Source: Andrena cerasifolii (Eukaryota; Arthropoda; Insecta; Hymenoptera; Andrenidae). Taken from it: a stretch of 64,000 nucleotides of DNA. Location: contig NC_135132.1 in assembly GCF_050908995.1 (NCBI RefSeq), forward strand, positions 3,157,001-3,221,000, given 5' to 3'. Every line of letters starts with the position of its first letter. Position 1 is the first letter of the stretch. Below the pieces are notes generated by a model, which saw only the letters and a program-made list of their open reading frames with translations, ran no database searches and had not been told where the DNA came from. A program made the translations under genes and the position numbers. Shown here piece by piece: positions 1 to 10,636 of this stretch.

Positions 1-720
1 AAATAACAGGTGATGGCAATACTATCCACGCAGCAACTGCACCTCTGTCCATGGAATCACCGAGTTTTAAGCGATGCGTGGAGAGCCCTCTGCTCGACCG
101 TGGTTTAATAAATTGATCGGCAGCACTGCCCGCGAGGTTCTTCACCTGACATGTTACCTTCGACGTCCAGCCAACTCGACGAATTCAATAACTCCAATGT
201 CTTGCGCTCTCGAGCAACGACCTTACCCCGCCCCTCTCGCGTTTAACTCGTCCCCCCTTCCATCCAGAGACGCGAGGGCGGAGCCTAACCATCCAAGCAG
301 CCCGATTGGTCGGTGGGCGTGGCGGCCACGCCAGCCAGCATGGCTCGAACGGCGCGAGGCGACATAGCACGGCTCGCGGACACGGTGTCGCGCTCCAGTG
401 AGCCGGATCGTCGATCCGTGTACGGTATTAGCCGCGCGCGAACCTGCGAATCGGCCACGACTTCGCGGGACCAGCCCCTGGAAGCTGAACGGGCCCAACG
501 AGCCAAGGGGACGATCGTTTTTCAGTATTGATTCCGTGCACCCGCGCGCGCCTGCACCCCCATCAACGAAATCGATCGACTGCCTCCTATTTGCACGATC
601 GACAGGTTTCAGTTCACTGCAGCTGCGTTCGCCAGCTTCGATCATTCGTCGCTTCGCGTTTTTTTTTGCCATCGCGGCAGGGAAATGTGGAGCAAGTTGG
701 AGCAAAAGTTTTTTTTAATG
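1..720. promoter_or_regulatory. CpG-rich promoter-like block
   Basis: This block is much richer in G+C and CpG than everything to its right up to about 9 kb. It contains an inverted CCAAT box (ATTGG, 305-309), a GC/KLF-type box (GGGCGTGG, 315-322) and an initiator-like TCAGTT (609-614). No reading frame in it looks like a conserved protein. The open frames on both strands are the kind expected by chance in GC-rich DNA. Inference: promoter and/or non-coding first exon of a gene whose body lies to the left or whose next exon I could not recognise. Direction is unknown. Confidence 0.35.
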
Positions 721-830
721 GGTGCTTGATGCTGCATGAGCTACTACATAAGAACGGTTATGAGAGATGTGCTTTGACCTGGTTTTTGGATAGATTGAAA
801 TGCGAGAAATTGCTGGACTCCGGGTTCTAG

Positions 831-1790
831 GTTACTTACATGCAATTGGGTGCGAATAAGCCGGTTGGAAAAAAAGTTGTTGTGTAATTTGAACTTACTT
901 TTCCATACGAATGCTTCCATCTACAGTTGCACGATATGTATCTACCTGCTGTTAAATTCCTGTCAATTCTTCGACAGGTGCATGCGTACCGAGCGAACTT
1001 TCAACATCCTTTTCATCTAAAACGGAGCCTCTCATGAACCATGAATTTCGACTCCACGTAGATAAGTCTTTGTTGTTTCAAAAAATGTTACTGTTACATA
1101 GATATGGAAAGACAAGAATCTATATGTATTTGCAAAGTTTGCAAAAAACAATAATTATTAATTTTTATCATCCAGGAGATCGTGCAATGCGTATTGATCG
1201 TTTACTGACTGTTTAGACGTAGTAATCTTGAATTTTATAGCCAAAACAGTAATCTATAATTTTTGCACCCACAGACTGGCATGTGTGTCCTTCTCGAACC
1301 ACTCCGATATTATATATTGGATGATTAATGGTATAGATATAGATGCATTGATTTGTCGCGCTTTACGTGATCAATATCCACACAAAATTACCTTTTTTTT
1401 TTTAAAAAAAAGCATTAGCTTTACAAAGCTAATGATATACAAAAATTGCTCCAATTATAACGACTATTTGTACAAACAATCGGATTTAAATTGAATACAA
1501 GATTCATCATTGGAAGAAATAAAGAAGATAATAATATTAAGCAGATATATTTTTATAGAAATAAATATTTGAATATTAATAAATATTTTATTCAAAATAC
1601 TTGGCACTGCGAAACCACAAAAATGTTAATTGACTTGGTATAAATAATAAAATAAGCCAAGACACCACTGAGACAAGAAATAAAGAAAAATATTAATGCA
1701 ATTTATATATATTTATTCAGTTTAGCAACACCAATTCGGAGCACAAACAAAAAAAAACAACGAACAGACCTGATACACAGTAACATAATG
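831..1790. other. AT-rich spacer, nothing recognised
   Basis: AT-rich sequence with short runs of A and T and no supported gene. The small open frames here have the composition of random AT-rich translation. Confidence 0.6.
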
Positions 1791-1844
1791 ATTATTTAAA
1801 AATGACTAACTTATTAATTCTTAAATTATCTACATTACCGACGT

Positions 1845-1990
1845 GACCTACGTTAACTACGTTACCTACCTTACTTGCAGTACCTACATTACCTACATTC
1901 TCTACATTACCTACATTATCTACATTACCTACGTTACCTACATTACCTACATTGTCTACATTATCTACATTATCTACATTACCTACATTA
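1845..1990. repeat. 9-bp minisatellite (TACATTACC-like)
   Basis: About 16 tandem copies of a 9-base unit close to TACATTACC, with variants such as TACATTATC and TACGTTACC. Because the unit is a multiple of three, the minus strand stays open and reads as a repetitive Asn-Val-Gly/Asp peptide. This is low complexity and not evidence for a gene. Confidence 0.9.
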
Positions 1991-2111
1991 TCCCCCTCCA
2001 AATATATTTCAATCTTTAATTTGGATTTGTTTCGTTTTCGAAGTAGAATAAGTACGCAATACAAGTTGCTTTAAACTGTCTACTGGAAAATCATTCCTTT
2101 GTACACTATTT

Positions 2112-2590
2112 TAAAAATATGCAGATTTAAGTCTTTCTACAGCTATATCAACGAATTCAGCATTAATTTTTACCGAAAATACTCTATCTGAAATTCTACT
2201 TGAACTTATTTTATACAGTCCTTCATATGGTTACTCTAAAGGCTCTTAACTGCATCTACTCTTACAAAACCATGTGTACTTACATTCAAACAAATATTTT
2301 TTCCCTCTAAATTCTTCCAAAAATATTTGAGGATTGATTGAGCCGTGTTCACCATTAAGAAATTCACCGAGCATCCTAAGATTGATTCTAAAAACGTCAT
2401 TTCAGCAGCAATCCCTGGAATATCTTCTTTCCAATTTTTCCACAAACCAAGAAGCACCAAAGGTAAAATATCTACCCAATCGTCCTTTTCGTGGCACATA
2501 ATTGCTGACTTCAAAGAACGATGCCAACGTTTCTAATTTCATTACATCCAATAAGCTTTGTAAGTGGTTTAAAAATGACTGATTCAAATT
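2112..2590 (-). pseudogene. Decayed Gypsy-type LTR retrotransposon pol (integrase C-terminal part)
   Basis: Read on the minus strand, this stretch has the layout of the end of a Gypsy/Ty3 polyprotein. There is a segment containing DWVDILPLVLLGL followed by a Lys-Glu-Asp triad, then a loop ending in FVRVDAVKSL, and after an in-frame stop a terminal piece ending VDIAVERLKSAYF and a stop. These match the integrase end and the usual 'RLKPAY' close of insect Gypsy elements. The frame is broken: the upstream part continues in another frame and at least one stop interrupts the middle. No LTRs, protease or reverse transcriptase were seen nearby, so this is a dead fragment. It is assigned by family pattern; no database search was possible. 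Confidence 0.7.
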
Positions 2591-3187
2591 ATGCTTCTAT
2601 GTCCGAAGTAATAATTGCTGGTGCGCCAAACCTTGATACCTATTACCTATATACTCTCTCATATAAGAAGGAACCTGCACATAGACCTGTTCTGCGCTAC
2701 TATTGGCTACACCCCAACCAACGCTCCCTCGGAGCCAATGAGCTCATTCTACAAGTGTGAAACGGGTTCCTTCTAATATGACAAGTATACGTTTTAAAGA
2801 ATGCTGAACCTATTGGCATTTTCTTATTTCTGCTATGCCATCTGGTGGCGAAAATTAAAGCAGTCTAATCGGGTTAGTTGTCACCTGTTATTGGCAGTAT
2901 TGGGAATTTCGACTGTTTGATGATCGATTTTGTAAAATTTGACAGACTATTTAATGACAAAAACATCATTGCAATATTTCAATACTTGTGTGACACCAGT
3001 TCTGTAACGCGATTGACCCGATTACAGAGCTTACTGTAGTAGATGGCGCTCTCACAATATTTCCCAATTAAATTTCTCGAAATATCCGATAAAGATAATG
3101 CTTCACTCATATCACGAGCATCAAACGCATCGAAAACCGTTCCGTTTCCAACAGCACATGAATCGCCTTAACGAAACGGAACGGTAT

Positions 3188-3318
3188 GGGCGGTATTCTC
3201 AGTCGCTACTTATTCTTAAACAAATGCTTAAGCATCCTTTACTAGCTACTAGATTAGTAGAGGATGCCGCATGCTTAAGCATTTGCTTAAGAATAAGTAG
3301 CGACTGAGAATACTGTCC
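3188..3318. mobile_element. Hairpin MITE copy 1 (TSD TAT)
   Basis: A 131-bp near-perfect hairpin. The ends GGGCGGTATTCTCAGTCG and CGACTGAGAATACTGTCC are inverted repeats and almost the whole element is stem. It is flanked by TAT on both sides (3185-3187, 3319-3321), consistent with a 3-bp target duplication. It lies about 480 bp upstream of the Max ATG. Confidence 0.75.
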
Positions 3319-3399
3319 TATGAATATGAATACGCGTAGTGTATTGGCTGTGATCTCTGCGCTCAATGCAGGAAACGGAAGTAATAGAACAAACCCAGA

Positions 3400-3536
3400 G
3401 GGCGGTATTCTCAGTCGTTGCTTATTCTTAAGATCGTCTTAAACATACAGCATCCTCTACTAGTCTACGAGGTTAGTAGAGGATCCCGTATGCTTAGGAC
3501 GATCTTAAAAATAAGCAACGACTAAGAATGCCGCTC
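3400..3536. mobile_element. Hairpin MITE copy 2 (TSD AGA)
   Basis: Second copy of the hairpin family at 3188-3318, with the same GGGCGGTATTCTCAGTCG end and a diverged loop. It is flanked by AGA (3397-3399 and 3537-3539). The two copies are only 81 bp apart, which suggests either a preferred target or a local hop into the Max upstream region. Confidence 0.75.
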
Positions 3537-3792
3537 AGAATGCTTCAGCACTCCACGGGCACGGACCTTGCTTTTTATCAAAAATCCCCACGAGATCGCG
3601 CAACAATCGCAACACCGGACAACTAGGTGAAGTAAAATCCCTAGACAAACGAACCGATATGGTGATTTTCAGGTCTTCCTGTTGAATCCTGTATGTTTTT
3701 ACTGTATGTAAATACTAACATACACATATTACCTAGTATTCAGTAAAGGTAAAGACTTTTGTTTACCAATTACTCCGGCAACAGAAGAAACT

Positions 3793-6700
3793 ATGAGTGA
3801 TGATGATCGAGACATCGACATTGAGAGCGATGTAAGTTGTTTACAGTGCCCCTTCAATTAGTGTTATTAAAAAAGACGTTTTTCAGGAAGGTGACGACTC
3901 TGACTCAAGGCAAAGACATTCAAATAATACCCAATATTATTCTCAAGTAAGTTCACTTTGCGCTTCTGTGTTTATTGTTTTACTATTACGTATTTTCTAT
4001 GCCCTTCTTTGTTGACTGATTGGCGATATAATAACGGCTTATTAGTAAAATATGAAGTTTAAGTATTTTTGAGGTTAGCTTGACGTTTTCCAGTTAACCA
4101 ATCATAACAATAGAAAGTAGAATATTTCGCTTTCAAATACTATGAGTCATAGAGTTGTAGCACAGACAGATTTTCTTATTCAAATTCGTTGATTGGTTTC
4201 CTCCATATTTTTGGATAACCATCTGATCCCTTAACATTAGATTTGTTTTCATCGCAAAATACAACATTTTACTGAATGTCATTTGACTTCGGTAGCCATA
4301 TATTTTGATAAATTCTAGTCATTTTTTAACTTAACCATGTCCTTATGCGAGTTCCACTTAGCTTTCACTGGAGACAATTTTTCGGGAAAAATATTCAAAT
4401 TTTGGATTTTAAAAGTATCAGTCCCAGGATTCCCTGATACATGTAATAACTTTCTTGTTTCATGTCACATCCATTTTCTGTAATTCATCTGCGCTGATAA
4501 CATTTTAATACGTATCTTACTATACTCGAGCTTCTTTCTTATCATTTTTCAATTTTTCTTGTATCAGTTGCAGTTGTTCCAAGAGGCATTTACAATATTT
4601 CTAACATTCATAATTATTTTTCTACCTCTGTTGACTTTTAACACAATTTTTCGCAATAACTTTATATTGTTTACTGCTCAACAACCTCTTAAACACGAGA
4701 AAAAAGCATTTTCAGCTTTTAAATTTATCTGCTACTATATAGCAACAATTTTCTATGATGAAAGATGAAAAAAATTGTTTATATTTATTTTTTATATAAA
4801 ACTTTATTATGTTATATTATTCTCTTAATATAGTGTATAAACTATATATTCTACAATAAATAGTTTCAGAGTATTTTCATTAACCTTTCCTTCCAAATTT
4901 CTCTATCAAGTACTCTGTCTGTGTAGATAATTCTTAGCTCGCAGTAGTTTGTCATTTAACACTTTAAATGGTGCAAGGTTTGGCAAGAATCTGTTGTAAA
5001 TAGATCAAGCTTTTCCCACTAGTCGCAAAAATGTTGTCCCGCTCATCTTCAAAATTTAAACTTTTATGTTCTCTCATAGCTCGTCATCAGATTATTATTA
5101 CTAGATGGGCGAATTTAGAACTAAAGTAAACTCGGGCTAATATTGCTATAAGAGTTTCTTGTTTAAAGTTTTTCATATTGCTTCTGCCCAGCATGGATTT
5201 AGCCTGAAAAATTTAAAAACTAAAGGTTACGTGTGTCTTTTCAGGCAGAAAAACGTGCACACCATAATGCATTGGAACGCAAGCGCAGGGATCACATTAA
5301 GGATAGCTTCTCCAGTCTCAGAGATTCTGTGCCAGCATTGCAAGGAGAGAAAGTCGCAAGTAGGGCACAGATACTTAAAAAAGCTGCTGAGTACATACAA
5401 TTTATGCGCCGCAAGAATTCTTCACATCAACAGGACATTGACGACCTGAGACGTCAAAACAGCCTTTTGGAATCACAAAGTAAATATTGATTTCATATAT
5501 GTTTGATCAATTTAGATCAATTCAATTTAGATTCAATATTTTCATGAAATTAAATTCTACTCAGACTTCATAGATTTTTAAGGGATTATACCTAGTCAGG
5601 CGGCCGAAAAGAGGCGAATATTTGTGAATTTTTTTTGGAGAAGCGGAAGCATGTATTTTTACCAAACTTTTTGCGCTTAAAACAGCAACATTTAAAAAAC
5701 ATTTGTTAATTTTTTCGTAGAAAAATATTACGCTTATAATAATTTAGATTGTCTAAAACAAAAAATAGAAAACATTTCGTTAGTATATTAATGTATCTTC
5801 CGATTAACGGAGGGAATTTCCGAAATATTAATTTCAAAGAAACTGGCGAGTATTTGAAGTTGAAATCATGATTTTTTCGCGGGATTTTTGCACGAAAAAA
5901 TCAGTATTTCAACTTTAAATAGCTACCATTTTTTTTCTTTATTGGTTTATTGTCGCATCAACCGCTATGAGTTATTAGCGACATATAAATACATAGACAT
6001 ACATTTACTATTACACTACAATAGCAATTACCATTGTAAACACAGTTATAGTTGAAATATTAGCTACCATTTTGTTTCAAAATAATATTTTGGAAATTTC
6101 CTCTGTTAATCAGAGGCTACTGTTACTGCGCGGAAAGAAGACTCCTCGCGGGCGGTCACGGGAGATGCAGTCCGCCGCTGTGACGATTGGCTTTTGTCAC
6201 CGATTTGTGCACACTCATAAATACAGGGCACACGTATTTCTGTTATTGGCGGAATCGGCCACATCTACTTACTACAATGTAACAGACGGAAGTTCAGGCG
6301 GAGCTAGCGGCAGACTGCACCCACCCACCAGGAGTCTTCTTTCCGCGCACTAATAGTACATTAATATACTAACGAAATCTTTTTTGTTTTTGATTTTAGT
6401 TAATCTAGTTCGGAATGGCAGTGCTCACCACAAAACCAAATTTTTATAAATGCTTGTTGGATGTTGGGTGTTACTTTATTGTAAACAATATAAATATTTT
6501 TCTACGAAAAAATTACCAAATGTTCTTTAAATGTTGCTCTTTTAAGCGCAAAAAGTTGTGTAAAAAAATATGCTTCCGCTTCATAAAAGAAAATTCACAA
6601 ATATTCGCCTCTTTTCGGCCGCCTGACTAGGTAGAACCCCTTAAGAGATAGTCAAAGTGCGACGAACTTTCAAAGAGTTTTTCATTGAAATTATTAGTAA

Positions 6701-6999
6701 CGTACAAGTATCGAGATATGGATTCGCAAAGTGTGTAGAATTTGTCGTCCGAACCCTTTTCGTAAATTATAATTCAAGAACAAAAGTTTGTATAACATTG
6801 AAATGTATTATTTGTAGTTCGAGCACTTGAGAAAGCGAAAATAACTGGCAATTTTGCAGCAGAAACTTGTGAAGTGACAAAGTCAGAAGGTGTACCAATG
6901 TCAGGGTACAATGATACAGAGTCCGAATCTTCGGACAGTGAAGCGAGCAGGACTGTGCGTCAATCAAAAAAGCTAAAAGTCGGAGGCCTCCATCATTGA
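3793..6999 (+). CDS. Max: Max, bHLH-leucine zipper partner of Myc (4 coding exons)
   Basis: Exons 3793-3831, 3887-3946, 5245-5479 and 6818-6999 join in phase (0, 0, 1) to a complete 171-residue protein ending at TGA 6997-6999. Human Max is 160 aa. The acidic N-terminus (MSDDDRDIDIESD) is followed by a bHLH domain at about residues 36-85. Its basic region HHNALERKRR keeps the His, Glu and Arg that read CACGTG. A zipper (DIDDLRRQNSLLESQIRALEKA) follows, then an acidic Ser-rich tail and a basic nuclear-localisation-like end (RQSKKLKV). Max heterodimerises with Myc and Mnt/Mad proteins in the nucleus to control growth and ribosome genes. The loop reads GEKVASR, one residue longer than human GEKASR. 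The ATG is the first in the exon and matches the family start. Intron 3 holds a three-layer transposon nest. No sharp poly(A) site was chosen; AATAAA-type signals occur after 7690. Confidence 0.95.
3887..3946 (+). CDS. Max: Max exon 2, candidate cassette exon
   Basis: A 60-nt exon flanked by TTTTTCAG and GTAAGT, phase 0 on both sides, encoding 20 residues rich in Asp, Ser, Asn and Tyr between the acidic N-terminus and the basic region. It occupies the position of the human 9-residue cassette exon that separates the p22 and p21 Max isoforms. Skipping would keep the frame. Confidence 0.85.
5245..5479 (+). CDS. Max: Max exon 3, bHLH and most of the zipper
   Basis: Acceptor TTTTCAG before 5245 and donor GTAAAT at 5480. 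It encodes residues 34-111: basic region, both helices, and the zipper up to LLESQ. The exon ends in phase 1, so the next residue (Ile) is split across intron 3. Confidence 0.95.
5933..6061 (-). mobile_element. 3' fragment of a non-LTR (LINE-type) element
   Basis: A T-rich start (poly-A on the minus strand) is followed by a short sequence with a TGTCGCATCAACC / GTTATTAGCGACA-type terminal hairpin. The insert is flanked by a 12-bp direct repeat AGCTACCATTTT (5921-5932 and 6062-6073), the signature of target-primed insertion. It sits at the centre of the E1 palindrome. Family unassigned. Confidence 0.6.
6120..6356. mobile_element. Tc1/mariner-like MITE nested in E1
   Basis: A 237-bp insert with terminal inverted repeats CTGTTACTGCGCGGAAAGAA and TTCTTTCCGCGCACTAATAG, flanked by TA (6118-6119, 6357-6358). 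It interrupts only the right arm of E1 and is therefore younger than it. The GC-rich interior has no supported gene. Confidence 0.75.
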
Positions 7000-9500
7000 C
7001 CAGTGGTTTGATTCAATCTTCGTATTTGTAAAAAACTTACTTTCCGTTCAGAATCGAACTCTATATAAATATTTATTTCCAAACGAAAAGACATTTGTTC
7101 GCTGAGAAACAAAAGGAAGAGAAATCATTCAGTGAAGTCTCGAATGTCTTAGAGTCAGTGTATAAAATCGTACAAAATATAGGTAGCATTACTGCTTAAT
7201 TCAAAGATGGATATGGAGAAACACATTGTGAACACACTTTGGAAACGACCTTTTGTAAAGTTCAATTTACAAATTTGTAGAAAGTTTGGAATTATTTTGT
7301 CGATTAAATAATCATTTAATACAAGTTAATATTGTACTATAATGTTGTCAGATATTATTAATTTTAATAATGTCTGTTTTAACCCATTTTTCAATCAATA
7401 TATTGATAGTATAATTAGTCTGTTAGGTTAGTGGTAACAGCAATCGTGGAACCATTTCCTTAATGCAGTTATAATTTTCTGCTAATTCATATTCTAGGTT
7501 AATTTTCGGATTTCCTTGTAGTTATCCATTTGATTGTTTACCATAATCATTGTTTAACTATAATTTTATTGAAGATTCTGGAATTATTTCATCGACGAAA
7601 TGTACGCTCAATTGTAATATTTACAAAGATTATTTTGTCGTTTAAATAAGAGTTTAATTATATTAATGAAAGTTTTAATATTATTAGAAGTATGAATAAA
7701 ATTCTAAAAAAGATTTATTCAGTTATTTACTTGTTTTTGACCTTACAAATGTGTCTTTACGACGGTATATTGGTCATGTTCAAATATTTGTTCTTATTAG
7801 AAAGGGTATTTTCTGTTATATGTGAATAAAAGTATCTTTTCCGATTTTAAGTAGGTCTTTCTGCATAGGGGATGGATATTATATAAAATAAATAATTTGT
7901 AGCATAGTGTTCTAACTCTTAATAAAAAATGTTGTAGTCTGTAATCTGCGAAGAAACAAACTTGAATGATTAAAAAAAATAATTGATAACCTAAGTACTG
8001 TCTACGAAATTAATGTACACCCGCTTTTCGTTTCAATGTATTTTGAAAACGTTACCATACATAACCGGTATAGAGTGGGTTACGTGAAAGAGTATACTAA
8101 ATATAAGCATCTCTATTGAATTCGAAGGTACAAAAATTTTGATGGAGGTCCAATGAATGATATAAAAGTTTTTAGTTTCATTGGTAGCTGACTTATCCTG
8201 TGCGTACATCTTACCGCTTTTGAGTACCAGCCGCACGCGGCCGAAGTGTCGTTTCGTAGAGTAAAGAAAAAAGGTGGTGGGAATGGCCTGCACACATGTA
8301 GCGAGGGATTATTGTATTTAATAAGTTTAATTTTGGAAAGTGTTAATTTATACATTATGAGTAGTAGAATATTCACATGTATGACATATAAATCATAGTA
8401 AGTGAAAGTGATTTGTAAAAATGTGATTTTATCAATTTTATTAATTAAAATTTCTCCTGTACTAAATTAAGATATTATTAAATATATAATATAATATATT
8501 CAGTACAAGTAACTCGTGTGTACCCATTTTGTTTTCATTCAACAAAGTAATTAAAAAATGGAGAAATAGTTGCAAATGTTGAGTTAAAATTGAAGGAAAC
8601 TACAGAGAAGTTCTGGAATATTAGTTACTTAAAATATACATATATATCACACTTTTTGAACATGTAGCGATTCGAAAAATGTAAAAAATATTCTTATATT
8701 GTCTTTACCAGTTTATGACTGTTTAGGCTAATTTTTACGTGTAAATTTACCAATTATGTAATGAATGAATCCATTATTCTTAAAAATGTAAAAGTACTTA
8801 CTGTAGTTTAAAATAGCTTTTTTAATACATATTACCTCATGATGTATCATCATAAAAGACGAAAATCATGTTGGGAAATCAATATTTTAATTAAGAGCGC
8901 TGTATATTTAGTAATAAAGTATTACATAGAAAATTATTAGGAAAATGGCAACAGGTCTTGGATTAACATAGAATTATTTGAAGAGACCATAAAGAAAATG
9001 TCTTCAGAAACATTTGACTAGGTATTAAAAATAGATGCATATAAGAATAAATTACCTATAGCAATGCATAAATGACGAGAACCTAAAGAAGAAATTATTT
9101 GCCATCAATAAATTTGTTTATATGTAACAAACATTTATAATGGAATGGAGTGTTCTTCATAAGCAAAATCGAATTTAACAAATTTGATTCTGATGTGTGA
9201 AATATGATTTGTCATAAATTGAAAGAGGAAACATAAAATTAAGAATTTCAAAACAATCATAGGGCCCAGTATAGTGAAAGATAATTTAAAGTTCGAACCG
9301 ATTCGAAGTTATTCAATACTGCAAAGAGTTGAATCACTTCGAATCTCATTCGAAACAAGAATTTCTTGAAAGTCTTGATATGTCTTAAATAGGAGCATGC
9401 GGACTGCGGATCGTCTCGAGGCTCGGGAATCCCAGTTTTGGGACGGATTGACTCTTTTTTATTTTGCGATCATTATTCATAAGAATATTCTTTTTGGATA
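7000..9500. other. AT-rich Max 3' flank and spacer
   Basis: AT-rich DNA containing the presumed Max 3' UTR and spacer. No coding exon could be supported. A pyrimidine-rich tract on the minus strand near 8260-8280, followed by a GTAAGA donor-like site near 8212, is the only hint of transcription and is too weak to call. Confidence 0.5.
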
Positions 9501-9529
9501 TGTTTTACATTCTTGTGCGCGCGGATAAG

Positions 9530-9806
9530 TTCACCAAGGACGAATTCCACTTACGCCCAAATCGCCCGTGAATTTCATTAGGGCAGGTTTCTTTATACGC
9601 GACTGGACGCATCGTCAAGAATTTCAAAGTCGATTTTCTCGAAAATAAAGCGCAATATCAAAAAATTGTATTGCTTCTACTGGACTTATTTACTTGTTAT
9701 AAGTCTAAAAGAAAAGTAATATTTTTTCATATCGTGCTATAAGGAAACCTACCCTAATGAAATTCACGGGCGATTTGGGCGTAAGTGGAATTCGTCCTTG
9801 GTGAAG
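9530..9806. mobile_element. Foldback MITE with ~65-bp terminal inverted repeats
   Basis: Left arm from TCACCAAGGACGAATTCCAC and right arm ending GTGGAATTCGTCCTTGGTGA are almost perfect complements over about 65 bases, separated by a unique AT-rich loop. No open frame and no clear TSD. Confidence 0.7.
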
Positions 9807-9837
9807 TCCGCCATTGCTCTGTTCACACTCCAGTCAG

Positions 9838-9960
9838 GATAGAGCTCAATGACTATCAGTGATAGGTCAGTGATCAGCTGATCGCAGAATCACGATCACG
9901 GTCGTGATTTAACTTCATTCATGACCGTGATCGTGATTTTTTCATCTTGAGTGAATTTGT
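9838..9960. repeat. ATCACGATC-rich palindromic cluster
   Basis: Overlapping inverted repeats: TGATCAGCTGATC, and ATCACGATCACGGTCGTGAT paired with ATGACCGTGATCGTGAT. Several hairpins can form in about 120 bp. It may be a small element or a remnant; nothing more can be said. Confidence 0.5.
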
Positions 9961-10011
9961 TTATTGTAATCGTAATGTTTGATCTTGGTATGTTCCCTTG
10001 CGTTCCCTTCT

Positions 10012-10326
10012 ACGTAATACTAGAACACTAAAGACGTGTGTATACGCATCCGCCATATTGGGTCCTCTGGAGAGAGAAGATTATTGAGTACCCGCCTTTT
10101 TGGGTATGGTCAGATTCACTTTATAAACAAAATATGCGTTGTTGATACTGATGCATAGTAGAACGACACATTATCACAGTATTTTATTACATTTTAGTTT
10201 ATATTTGGTTTATAAAGCGAATTTGACAATACTCAAAAAGGCGGGAACTCAATAAACTTCTTTCTCCAGAGGAACCAATATGGCGGATGCGCATACTCAC
10301 CTCTTTAGTGCTCTAGTAATACCATA
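10012..10326. mobile_element. MITE with ~125-bp terminal inverted repeats
   Basis: The left end TACTAGAACACTAAAGACG and right end TCTTTAGTGCTCTAGTA are complementary. The match continues through CATCCGCCATATTGG and CCCGCCTTTTTGGGTA on the left arm. A short AT-rich loop separates the arms. No open frame. It lies about 230 bp upstream of the midasin start. Confidence 0.75.
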
Positions 10327-10483
10327 ATTCAAGGTTCCAATTTTGCCGCTTTTTATGATTTAGTAGGCAGCACACCCCGCTAGAGGGTGCTGATTTTGCC
10401 ATCAGAATTATACGTCAAGTGCACACTCCTGGTGCACTGCTCACAGCAAGAGCTAAAAAAGCTAACTTCGAAGCCGTCAAAAG

Positions 10484-10489
10484 CACGTG
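10484..10489. promoter_or_regulatory. Canonical CACGTG E-box upstream of midasin
   Basis: A perfect CACGTG lies 67 bp upstream of the midasin ATG (10556), within a short stretch free of repeats. A second E-box-like palindrome, CACATGTG, lies at 10525-10532. CACGTG is the established Myc:Max site and in insects is often promoter-proximal in ribosome-biogenesis genes. Binding here is inference. Other CACGTG copies occur in the window (for example near 49859 and 51984), so position rather than presence gives it weight. Confidence 0.55.
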
Positions 10490-10555
10490 GTTACTACATT
10501 GATTTCAACGGATGTGTAACGTTGCACATGTGATTCGATTGCTACATCTTTAAAC

Positions 10556-10636
10556 ATGCTTCTGCAAAGTTTACGGGCTTTCATTGAAAGAAAGGAAAAG
10601 TATGCGGAGAAACTTGCGTCCTATCGAACTGACAAG
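10556..10636 (+). CDS. Mdn1: Midasin exon 1
   Basis: ATG 10556-10558; 27 codons, basic and helical (MLLQSLRAFIERKEKYAEKL), ending at donor GTAAAT in phase 0. Confidence 0.85.

Larger units (their letters stand above)
5582..6640. mobile_element. TTAA-bounded foldback element E1 (Max intron 3)
   Basis: Flanked by TTAA on both sides (5578-5581, 6641-6644). The arms are long inverted repeats: GGGATTATACCTAGTCAGG on the left and its near-complement CCTGACTAGGTAGAACCCC on the right, with stems continuing for several hundred bases. There is no transposase frame. Two later insertions (5933-6061 and 6120-6356) interrupt it. TTAA targets are typical of piggyBac, but these ends start 5'-GGG rather than 5'-CCC. 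Confidence 0.8.

Noticed and set aside
1845..1990. Regular short repeats considered as a CRISPR-like array
   Set aside because: 9-bp contiguous repeats without spacers in a eukaryotic genome.
1792..2064. Repetitive Asn-Val-Gly/Asp peptide on the minus strand
   Set aside because: Product of the 9-bp minisatellite, not a gene.
8113..8376. Minus-strand frame with a pyrimidine tract and a GTAAGA donor-like site
   Set aside because: Looks slightly like a 5'-TOP first exon, but no downstream exon exists toward 7000 and the peptide is not recognisable.
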